From: Aquimarina agarilytica ZC1
Lineage (GTDB): Bacteria > Bacteroidota > Bacteroidia > Flavobacteriales > Flavobacteriaceae
Direction of reading: 5' to 3'
Assembly: GCF_000255455.1 (NCBI RefSeq)
Contig: NZ_JH621247.1
Location: forward strand, 1 to 37,365
DNA: 37,365 nt
Shown one piece after another: positions 25,907-32,980 of the stretch. The notes under the pieces are model-generated. The model was not told where the DNA came from and ran no database searches. It saw only the letters and a list, made by a program, of their open reading frames with translations. A program made the position numbers and the translations under genes. How positions within the stretch are numbered: position 1 is the first letter of the stretch; each line of letters opens with the position of its first letter.

Positions 25907-26574
25907 TTATCTATTTTAAATTTTGTACAGAAATAGTAGAAGTCATAAAAGTTATTGACATTCAGTTTCTTGTAAATGTTGATTTTATGGTTTTTGATTG
26001 TGTGTATCGATAGATGTAAAGAGTCAGCGATATCTTTTAGACTATTTTCTTGACAAAAATATTGACATAGCATTACCTCCTTTTTTGTTAAGGAATCGAA
26101 AACGGCTAGATTCCTCTTTATAAAAGAACTGTTTTGAAATAAATCAAGTACCGTATGATTAAAAAGTTTTAGCTCATGAGTAGGAACACTTAAATTTATT
26201 ATTCTATTATCGTCTAAAACCCTTCCTCTTGTATAAAAACAATGTTCTTCTTTTTCTTTGGGAAATTTGACTCTTTGGAAAAAAGCTACATGATTTTGCG
26301 TTTCTAGATTTTCTAAATATTTAAAATTAGCATCAATTGCATTGCGAAGATCGTCTGGATTGACCATTTCTATCATAAGTTCGGGACCATGTTGCAGTAG
26401 TTCATCTGCAGTCCGATCGATATGATTCAAAACAGTACTATCTGCTTCTAAAATTCGAAAATCATCTAAAGAATTAGTGTGTATATGACAAGGTAAGTAA
26501 TCACTAATTTCTTGTATTGTTTTTTCTCCGCTCAAAATTTGACGGCTGATTTCTGTGATGCTAAAATTTTGCAA
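25903..26574 (-). CDS. PAS-like sensor/LuxR-type transcription regulator (first of a coupled pair)
   Basis: 223 residues, starting at TTG 26574 (no in-frame ATG upstream before a stop, and the next ATG would cut into the domain). The C-terminal HTH reads LTKKEVMLCQYFCQENSLKD, IADSLHLSIHTIKNHKINIY, KKLNVNNFYDFYYF. The N-terminal part parallels the downstream paralogue (ILEADSTVLNHIDRTADELL, LMIEMVNPDDLRNAI), again PAS-like. The two proteins are diverged duplicates and may form a heterodimer. A possible -7 box TAAATTTG lies on the minus strand at 26605-26598. Confidence 0.78.
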   Translation of the reverse strand: MQNFSITEISRQILSGEKTIQEISDYLPCHIHTNSLDDFRILEADSTVLNHIDRTADELLQHGPELMIEMVNPDDLRNAIDANFKYLENLETQNHVAFFQRVKFPKEKEEHCFYTRGRVLDDNRIINLSVPTHELKLFNHTVLDLFQNSSFIKRNLAVFDSLTKKEVMLCQYFCQENSLKDIADSLHLSIHTIKNHKINIYKKLNVNNFYDFYYFCTKFKIDK

Positions 26575-26796
26575 TAGAACTTGATTTGATAGATATTCAA
26601 ATTTAACTATATCCCAACAAAATTTGTTTTGTACAAGAGCAATTTTTTAGGCAAGTATTTGTTTTAAAAAAATGATGTAACTTAAGTAAACGGTGGTACT
26701 TGTAGAATTTTAATCTTTAACTAGTCATTCTTTTGTTCATATTTAGTATAATTTATAACTCTTTAAAATTATTATTGATAAGTCGTATAAGTACTT

Positions 26797-26960
26797 TTGG
26801 GTAATTAAAAAAGGTAAATAGCAATTAAACAATTCAAGTCTTCTTTCTTAATTAGAATAAACTGTATTGGAAAAATCGTATTTAGTCTTGATGTTATTTT
26901 TGGAGTACCTTGGATTTAGATGAGGACACAATAAAAAGATATGTCAAATCTTACCAATAG
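26797..26960 (+). pseudogene. IS200-family TnpA remnant (3' part)
   Basis: Translation in shifting frames gives KIAIKQFKSSFL, YWKNRI..CYFWST and LDLDEDTIKRYVKSYQ followed by a stop. These match AIKLFK.YPSL, YWGNHFWSRGYF.. and GLDED.IKRYVKYQ of IS200-type transposases, and the 5445 copy in this window. At least one frameshift and two stop codons are present; the 5' half is missing. Confidence 0.65.
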
Positions 26961-27043
26961 TTTTTGAGCTGCTGCCTCTATAAGGCGAATTGGTAGAGAG
27001 ATAAATTTAAATGCTCATATTTTAAATCATTTGCTGACTTAAA

Positions 27044-27096
27044 ATTAATTCAATATCAGATTTCAAAAAGTTCGAACTCTGTCCGCTTTGGTTCAC
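27044..27096 (+). repeat. Dispersed repeat, copy A
   Basis: ATTAATTCAATATCAGATTT (shared with 15282-15301), then AAAAAGTTCGAACTCTGTCC and GCTTTGGTTCAC (shared with 32646-32678 with two or three differences). It is followed within 10 nt by a strong hairpin, as is the copy at 32646. The palindromic AGTTCGAACT core resembles a T-arm but no tRNA can be folded around it. Confidence 0.6.
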
Positions 27097-27105
27097 GAAT
27101 AAATA

Positions 27106-27157
27106 AAAAAGGAGAAAAATAATTTAAGCTTGCTCATAAATTATTTTTCTCCTTTTT
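27106..27157. terminator. Strong bidirectional terminator hairpin
   Basis: A perfect 21-bp stem (27106-27126 with 27137-27157), A/T-flanked with a GGAG/CTCC core and a 10-nt loop AGCTTGCTCA. It can end transcription from either strand. The nearest candidate is the Old Yellow Enzyme gene on the minus strand (stop at 27361). Confidence 0.75.
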
Positions 27158-27360
27158 GTTTTCAAAGTTTAGCTTTGAGGGGTGTGCGTTAGCGAATCCT
27201 ATTCGTAATAGAAACTTCGAATTTTGTCCGTTCAATGTGACTACATAAGCAGGATTTTTCCTATTGCTGTGATTTGTATTGAAATGAATCAGTCCATTTA
27301 TGGAACACATTTTTATAAAAGACTCGTAGAGGTTGCATAGATAGTAGTTTAATCAATCTT

Positions 27361-28458
27361 TTATTTATTGGGGGGGGTGTTGTTGCAAAACGGATAATCA
27401 ATATAACCATGTTTCCCACCACCAAATATTGTTGCCCTATCTGGCTTATTAAGTCTGAAATTTTTTTCAAAACGTTCTGGCAGGTCGGGATTAGCGATGT
27501 ATAACGTACCAAAGGAAATAAGCTTTGCAATGCCTTTTTCAAGTTCTGCTTCGGCAGAGTCCTTATCGTATCCTGCATTAGCAATAACTGTATGACGAAT
27601 CATCCTCCCAAATAATTCAATTTCGTTGTCAGTTGCATAATGTTTTGGTGATGGGAAAAATGTACTACGCTTCTGAATCTCCACATAGGCAAAGTCCAGT
27701 TTGTTCAGTTCTTTAATTAGATACGAATAAGTGGCAGAAGGGTCATCCAGTATAATATCACCGTAGGGATGGAATGGAGATATTTTAATACCCACCTTTT
27801 CACTTCCTACCGAACTGATTAATTCCTGCATTACCTCTAGCACAAAGCGGCATTTATTAGGGATGCTACCGCCATATTCATCCGTCCTTTGGTTGGCACT
27901 TTCAGCTAAGAACTGGCTGGGCAGATAGCCATTAGCAGCGTGCAACTGAACTCCATCAAACCCTGCTGCTATTGCATTTTTTGCGGCCTGACCAAAGTCC
28001 TTTATGGTCTGTTTGATTTCTGGTATTGTTATTTCCTGAGGTATTTCGTATTCCTTTTTCCCCTGAGAAGTAAAGTGCTGCATTCCCCATATAGGAATGG
28101 GGGATGGCGCAAGAGGGAGCTTGCCGTTTCTGTCTACAGAATGTCCCATACGGCCGGTATGCCAAAGCTGTGCAATAATAACACCGCCTTTTTCGTGTAC
28201 TGCCGTTGTAACCTTCTTCCATGCTTCTATTTGTTTGTCTGTGAAAATACCTGGAGTAAGCGGGCTACCAGTAGCCTCTTTACTAATTCGGATAGATTCT
28301 GTTAACATCAAACCAGCGCTAGCCCTTTGGGTGTAGTATTCTACTGTTATATCACCCACCAATCCATTTCTGTCTACGCGACCTCTGGTCATAGCTGCCA
28401 TCGCCATTCTATTCTTCAGGTTGACACCTCCTAATTGTACTTTTTCTAAAAGTTTCAT
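27361..28458 (-). CDS. Old Yellow Enzyme family alkene reductase (FMN)
   Basis: 365 residues, full family length. N-terminal LLEKVQLGGVNLKNRMAMAA with MTRGR is the classic OYE start. VIIAQLWHTGR is a flavin-site strand. H173 and N176 in QLHAANGYLPSQFL are the substrate-binding pair, with Tyr178 in the proton-donor position. RTDEYGGSI and the closing FGGGKHGYIDYP complete the barrel signature. It reduces activated C=C bonds of enones, nitroesters or similar electrophiles with NAD(P)H in the cytoplasm. It lies 283 nt downstream of the BASS transporter on the same strand, so it probably has its own promoter. Base composition is somewhat richer in G+C than the LRR region. Confidence 0.9.
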   Translation of the reverse strand: MKLLEKVQLGGVNLKNRMAMAAMTRGRVDRNGLVGDITVEYYTQRASAGLMLTESIRISKEATGSPLTPGIFTDKQIEAWKKVTTAVHEKGGVIIAQLWHTGRMGHSVDRNGKLPLAPSPIPIWGMQHFTSQGKKEYEIPQEITIPEIKQTIKDFGQAAKNAIAAGFDGVQLHAANGYLPSQFLAESANQRTDEYGGSIPNKCRFVLEVMQELISSVGSEKVGIKISPFHPYGDIILDDPSATYSYLIKELNKLDFAYVEIQKRSTFFPSPKHYATDNEIELFGRMIRHTVIANAGYDKDSAEAELEKGIAKLISFGTLYIANPDLPERFEKNFRLNKPDRATIFGGGKHGYIDYPFCNNTPPNK

Positions 28459-28741
28459 TTGATATTTTTCTAGCTTTTATTTTTGTTAAGTCCGTTTTAT
28501 GTATTAGAACTTCGACATGAGGCTGTGATATACAATAAATACTAGTGTTTTCTTAATTTTAGCATAGTTATCACTATGGTTAAATCAAAAAACTCAGTTT
28601 ACGTTAGCATTTGAAGTAGATTGCAGCTGTAATAGATTTTCTAATGCATAAAACGGGTTAAAGTCTACCGAAAAAAATGGCCCATAAATTCTTTCTCAGC
28701 AATCGGACTTTTTGTTGATACACAGTATCATTTTGTGAAAA

Positions 28742-29734
28742 TTATACTTCTTTTCGTCTGGCCATACGCTGAGCGATTACGCTGGCGGCAATCAATTGCA
28801 AGGCATGGTAAAGCATGAGTGGTAACAATACTATTCCGGTGATGGTACTATGCTGAAAGAGTACTTTTGACATGACCGTTCCGTGTACCAATGACTTTTT
28901 AGACCCACAAAATAAGACCGTAATGCGGTCTTCATTTGAAAAGCCAAACCACTTGCTGAGTAATCCCACACAAAAGAATACGGTAAAAAACAAAGCCATC
29001 ATCCCTACAGCAAGTCCGGCAAGTTCCAGAGCAGAGAAGCTTGCAAAAAGATGTTCGGAAAAAGACTTGCAAAACGAGGTGTAAATAATGGTGAGGATGA
29101 TTGCCTGATCGAAATACTTCAGTTGCTTCTTGTATTTTTTGGCAATGTTACCAAAACGGGAGTTGAGGCTTATACCGATGATAACTGGTAACAAAACCTG
29201 AAGAACCAACTTTAAAACAATGTCGCTTACATCAAAACTACCTGTTGCAGAAGCGATGAACAGCCCTATCCATAGTGGAGTAGCCACTACTCCAATCAAA
29301 CTGGAAATGCTCGCATTGAAAATGGCTGCGGGAACGTTGCCCTTTGCAATGGAAATCATAACAACCGAAGATGAAACTGTTGACGGCAAAGCTGCTAGAA
29401 AAAATATACCCAACCAAAGCAATTCTAAATCGGTTTTCACGAAAAAAGGTCGAAATGCCAAAACTAGAAGTGGAAAAAATAAAAAGGTAGTCAACTGAAC
29501 AATAATGTGCATTTTCCAGTTTGAAAGTCCTACCTTTAGTTTTTCAATACTTAGTTTTAAGCCATAAAACAAGAAAATAAATGAAACGCCAATATTGGCA
29601 ATTTGACCTAGCGAAACAGGTTCTTTAATCATTCCTGGCTGAGGCAAAAAATAGGCAAGTAGAATCATACTACCTATCATTAATATGAAACCGTCTAAAC
29701 CTACTTTATTTAATACTTCTAATAACTTCTTCAA
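28742..29734 (-). CDS. Bile acid:sodium symporter (BASS) family transporter, YfeH-like
   Basis: 330 residues with about ten hydrophobic segments. The family look is clear: LDGFILMIGSMILLAYFLPQ, ANIGVSFIFLFYGLKLS, FFLAALPSTVSSSVVMISIA with KGNVPAAIFNA (the discontinuous-helix signature), and FCGSKKSLVHGT near the end. This matches the SBF-like/YfeH branch, whose bacterial substrates are mostly unknown organic anions. The gene starts 59 nt after the stop of the MesD-type gene on the same strand, so it is probably in the mesX-mesD operon. That makes a sulfur or methyl-donor compound a reasonable but unproven substrate. Confidence 0.85.
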   Translation of the reverse strand: MKKLLEVLNKVGLDGFILMIGSMILLAYFLPQPGMIKEPVSLGQIANIGVSFIFLFYGLKLSIEKLKVGLSNWKMHIIVQLTTFLFFPLLVLAFRPFFVKTDLELLWLGIFFLAALPSTVSSSVVMISIAKGNVPAAIFNASISSLIGVVATPLWIGLFIASATGSFDVSDIVLKLVLQVLLPVIIGISLNSRFGNIAKKYKKQLKYFDQAIILTIIYTSFCKSFSEHLFASFSALELAGLAVGMMALFFTVFFCVGLLSKWFGFSNEDRITVLFCGSKKSLVHGTVMSKVLFQHSTITGIVLLPLMLYHALQLIAASVIAQRMARRKEV

Positions 29735-29793
29735 AATGCTCTTACTATGTTTTTCTATTCATCTCAGATTATTTGTCAATTAATACATTAGAA

Positions 29794-30822
29794 CTAAATC
29801 CCAAGTTCTTTGCGTATTATTTCTGCTCCAGCGCTTAAAGCACTTAACTTACCTCTTGCGACATTTCGAGATAAAGGAGCCATACCACAGTTGGTACAAG
29901 GATAAAGGTTTTCAATATTTACAAAATCAAGTGCTTTACGTAGTGTATCCGCTACTTCTTCTGGTGTTTCGATGGTATTAGTTGCCACATCGATTGCACC
30001 TACCATTACTTTTTTACCACGAACGAGTTCAATTAAATTGAAAGGTACACGTGAGCCATGACATTCTAATGACACAATATCAATATTAGAACTTTGAATT
30101 TTAGGGAAAATTTCTTCGTATTGACGCCACTCTGAACCCAATGTCTTTTTCCAATCATTATTAGCTTTTATTCCGTAACCGTAACAAATATGTACAGCAG
30201 TTTCGCAGTGTAAACCTTCAATGGCTCTTTCTAACGTAGCTATTCCCCAATCGTTTACTTCCTCAAAAAATACATTAAATGCGGGTTCATCAAACTGAAT
30301 AATATCTACTCCAGCATCCTGCAATTCTCTTGCCTCTTCATTTAGTGCTTTTGCAAATTCCCAAGCTAATTTTTCTCGACTTTTGTAATGGCCATCGTAT
30401 AATGTATCTACCATTGTCATCGGTCCAGGTAATGCCCATTTTATAGGCTTATCAGTCTGTTTACGTAAAAATTTAGCATCATCAACAAAAACTGCTTTTT
30501 GGCGGGTAACCTCATCTACAACAACAGGAACACTCGCGTTATAACGGTCACGAATTTTTACAGTTTTGCGATTTTTAAAATCCACACCACTTAAATGCTC
30601 GATAAAAGTTGTAACAAAATGTTGACGTGTTTGTTCACCGTCACTAATGATATCAACCCCTGCCAATTGTTGCTCTTGCAATGCAATGCGCAAAGCATCT
30701 TGTTTCCCTTCTAGTAATTGATCCTCTTCTAAGTTCCATGGTGACCACAATTTTTTAGGAGGCGCAAGCCATGCAGGTTTTGGCAAACTTCCAACAATTG
30801 AGGTTGGTAATATTTTTTTCAT
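29794..30822 (-). CDS. mesD: Core MetE-like, folate-independent methionine synthase (MesD type)
   Basis: ATG 30822 is used (MKKILPTSIVGSLPKPAWLA), because the longer frame overlaps mesX and adds no conserved residues. At 342 residues it has only the catalytic C-terminal half of classical MetE (~750 residues) and lacks the folate-binding N-terminal half. Zinc ligands are visible: H211 and C213 in AVHICYG, E253 in VSLECHGS and C312 in CTNCGM. DGEQTRQHF, LPGPMTMVDT and IIQFDEPAFN are the substrate-site segments. The adjacent DUF1852 gene marks it as MesD, which in published work needs MesX and oxygen and uses an unknown methyl donor to methylate homocysteine. The stop is 59 nt before the BASS transporter. 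Confidence 0.88.
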   Translation of the reverse strand: MKKILPTSIVGSLPKPAWLAPPKKLWSPWNLEEDQLLEGKQDALRIALQEQQLAGVDIISDGEQTRQHFVTTFIEHLSGVDFKNRKTVKIRDRYNASVPVVVDEVTRQKAVFVDDAKFLRKQTDKPIKWALPGPMTMVDTLYDGHYKSREKLAWEFAKALNEEARELQDAGVDIIQFDEPAFNVFFEEVNDWGIATLERAIEGLHCETAVHICYGYGIKANNDWKKTLGSEWRQYEEIFPKIQSSNIDIVSLECHGSRVPFNLIELVRGKKVMVGAIDVATNTIETPEEVADTLRKALDFVNIENLYPCTNCGMAPLSRNVARGKLSALSAGAEIIRKELGI

Positions 30823-30851
30823 AATAAGATGGTTATAATGTTTTAAATTAA

Positions 30852-31856
30852 TTAAAGATCGAAATCGGCAGCCCACTGCTCAAGAATATATTGGTAAGGT
30901 TTGATGAAATATTCTTCACAATATTTACCCTGCTCAATAGCCAGTTGACTGCGTTCAACACGATCATACTCTACACGTGTCAGTGAGTAATCTTCATGTT
31001 TAAGACTAGGTTGAAAGATTTTACCAGCCACAGAATTTGCATTGTAAATTTCGGGGCGATAAATCTTTTGGAAAGTCTCCATTGTGCTAATTGAGCTGAT
31101 CAATCCAAGATCAGTATACTCTTTAAGTAGGTCACCGGTATGATAAAAAGCCATGGGTGCTACACTATTTGCCGGCATGAAAAAACGAACTTTCATGCCC
31201 ATTTTAGAGAAATATTGGTCAGTGAGAGAATATTCATTCTGTAAGTACTCAAAACCAAGCACCGGATGCTGAAACTCGGTGCGAGTATATATTTTGTTGC
31301 CCGATACACTTAGACAAATAATAGGTGATTGCTTAAAGTGTTCTTTATATGTCTCTGATCTTACAAAAGACTGATAAAGCTTGCCGTGCAAATCACCAAA
31401 CTTTTCCGGAACTGTAAATTTAGGTTTGTCTTTATTGTACTCGATTAATAAAATACTGAAATCATAGTCACGGACGTATGAGGAAAAATTATTTCCTGCA
31501 ACACCTTCGACATACTGATTCGTTTTACGATCTAAAATATTCGTTTTCAAAACTTCCATCATCGGCAGATTGTCAATACTTTTTTTATGATCAATATTCA
31601 ATGTTACTGTCATGATTTCAAGTTCTACATGGTAACGATCACCTTTTGGGTTATCTAAATGAGCCAGTGCATTGAATCGATTGTTGATCATATTCAAAGC
31701 GTTCCGTAAGTTTTGCTGGCGATCAACACCTCTGGCCAAGTTTGCGAAGTTGGTTGTTAAACGTGTATTACTTTCCGGGTGATAGTTTTCATCTAAACGC
31801 CTGCTCATTAGTGTGAATGAAAAATCTGTTTTGATAGTATTCTGGGTGTTTTTCAT
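30852..31856 (-). CDS. mesX: MesX, DUF1852 partner of MesD
   Basis: 334 residues, matching the whole length of DUF1852: FTLMSRRLDENYHPESNTRL, TTNFANLARG, GDRYHVELEIMTV, NFSSYVRDYDFSILL, QHPVLGFEYLQNEYSLTDQY, FFMPANSVAPMAFY, STMETFQKIYRPEIYNANSV and a final EEYFIKPYQYILEQWAADF. DUF1852 proteins are called MesX because they are required for MesD methionine synthase in aerobic bacteria; they are thought to act with oxygen. The gene is first in the minus-strand operon, 29 nt before mesD. A broken Lrp/AsnC regulator stands divergently upstream. Recognition is from memory of the family, and I consider it strong. Confidence 0.9.
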   Translation of the reverse strand: MKNTQNTIKTDFSFTLMSRRLDENYHPESNTRLTTNFANLARGVDRQQNLRNALNMINNRFNALAHLDNPKGDRYHVELEIMTVTLNIDHKKSIDNLPMMEVLKTNILDRKTNQYVEGVAGNNFSSYVRDYDFSILLIEYNKDKPKFTVPEKFGDLHGKLYQSFVRSETYKEHFKQSPIICLSVSGNKIYTRTEFQHPVLGFEYLQNEYSLTDQYFSKMGMKVRFFMPANSVAPMAFYHTGDLLKEYTDLGLISSISTMETFQKIYRPEIYNANSVAGKIFQPSLKHEDYSLTRVEYDRVERSQLAIEQGKYCEEYFIKPYQYILEQWAADFDL

Positions 31857-31942
31857 AGCTTTTTTCCTTCAATTTTGAATCTTCTAGTAGGTTCGATTTA
31901 ATTGTTTGCGAATAGTTGTTATACACTGCAAATCTTATAATA

Positions 31943-31990
31943 AAAGATTATTTAATTACTATGTTAATTAAAATAAGTCAAATAATCTTT
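31943..31990. promoter_or_regulatory. AT-rich inverted repeats between mesX and the broken lrp
   Basis: AAAGATTATTT (31943-31953) is inverted as AAATAATCTTT (31980-31990). Nested inside are TTTAATTA (31951-31958) and TAATTAAA (31965-31972). Lrp/AsnC proteins bind AT-rich inverted repeats in divergent promoter regions, so these are candidate sites of the lost regulator. Confidence 0.45.
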
Positions 31991-32057
31991 ATAATGGGTT
32001 TTGGTAGATAAAATATCTTTTATCTTGGTGATTTAATTCGTAAAAAGAAAATTTATC

Positions 32058-32520
32058 TACGGTTGACTTAGACCAAACTGATTTGAAGTTATTAGAGTTG
32101 CTTCAATAAAGCAGGAAATTGACTAGAAAATAGATTGCACAACAAGTGAATCTATCGCCAACTCCTGTTTATGAAAGAATAAGAGGTTTGGAAAGAGAAG
32201 GAGTTATTAAAAATATGTAGTATTGGTGGAACCAGTAAAAGTAGAGTAGGATCTTATCGTTTTTTGTGATATTACTTTGAAAGAGCATACTAAAGAAATA
32301 GGTCATCAATTTGTAGGGGATACTATGCTATCTAAATTATTTCTGTGGGTGTTATAATATTTCAAGGGATTATGATTTTTGATTAAAGGTAATGGTCAGA
32401 GATATGAAACATTATCAGGATTTTGTATTCAATAATTTAGGTTCAATAAAAAATATAGGGGGTGCTCATTGTACATTTGTTATGGGAGTTATAAAACATG
32501 ACTATGCTGTACCGATATAA
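32058..32520 (+). pseudogene. Lrp/AsnC-family transcription regulator, multiply broken
   Basis: Plus-strand frames stitch into a full Lrp/AsnC protein: VDLDQTDLKLLELLQ, stop, IAQQVNLSPTPVYERIRGLE and REGVIK (the winged HTH). After a frameshift comes YVVLVEPVKVE, stop, DLIVFCDITLKEHTKEIGHQ. After further shifts come YNISRDYDF and VMVRDMKHYQDFVFNNLGSI, and a terminal AHCTFVMGVIKHDYAVPI. I count at least three stop codons and two or three frameshifts, so it is dead. Divergent from mesX, it was probably its dedicated regulator. Confidence 0.85.
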
Positions 32521-32645
32521 AGTGTGATGCCCTATAACTTAGGACGTCTTTTTCAGGGCGTCTGAAAATTTTAAATTAAGATCACTTATTAAATTATTTT
32601 TGTGCTAATGTTCGATTTTGATAGAATTAGATAAATATCTTCTCT

Positions 32646-32678
32646 AAAAAAGTTCGAACTCTCTCTGCTTTGGTTCAC
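32646..32678 (+). repeat. Dispersed repeat, copy B
   Basis: AAAAAAGTTCGAACTCTCTC then TGCTTTGGTTCAC, matching copy A at 27065-27096. A perfect hairpin begins 4 nt later. Confidence 0.6.
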
Positions 32679-32682
32679 ATTA

Positions 32683-32710
32683 GAAAGCCAGACAATTTTG
32701 TCTGGCTTTC
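32683..32710 (+). terminator. Terminator hairpin after repeat copy B
   Basis: A perfect stem GAAAGCCAGACA / TGTCTGGCTTTC with a 4-nt loop, followed by TTTG. It lies downstream of the broken lrp. Confidence 0.75.
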
Positions 32711-32920
32711 TTTGTTATGGTTGCTTTTATATTTTATTTAAATTTTGACTGAGCCATTTTACAGAAATTAATTCTTCCATTTGTATCAAAATTATTTTAG
32801 TGTCTAATATAAATAATTCAGGTTGAGGTATAAGCGATTAATTTCGGTAGGATATTATTTATTGGTGTTTTTTATTTTTGGAGCTAGCTTTTACATAAAT
32901 ATGTAGATTGTAATAAAAAG

Positions 32921-32945
32921 AGGGTGCAACTTTAAATTGCACCCT
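32921..32945 (-). terminator. Terminator of the beta-helix/lectin gene
   Basis: AGGGTGCAA pairs with TTGCACCCT over a 7-nt loop. On the minus strand the stem is followed by CTTTTTATTAC. It lies 36 nt past the stop codon. Confidence 0.85.
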
Positions 32946-32980
32946 ATTAATCAATATAAATTCAATTTAATAAAAAAGAA

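Larger units (their letters stand above)
26961..27360 (+). other. Gene-free stretch after the IS200 remnant
   Basis: It contains dispersed repeat copy A (27044-27096), the hairpin at 27106-27157, and a weakly similar third echo of the repeat core (ACTTCGAATTTTGTCCG) near 27212-27228. No gene is recognised. Confidence 0.45.
32521..32980. other. Gene-free stretch
   Basis: It holds repeat copy B (32646-32678) with its terminator (32683-32710) and the terminator of the beta-helix gene (32921-32945). No gene is recognised. Confidence 0.5.

Noticed and set aside
27065..27096. tRNA-like GTTCGAACTC (T-arm look)
   Set aside because: No acceptor, D or anticodon arm can be folded from the upstream 60 nt, here or at 32646; the core is simply a palindrome.
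27261..27584. 107-codon minus-strand frame
   Set aside because: It overlaps the end of the Old Yellow Enzyme gene in another frame and has no protein-like features of its own.
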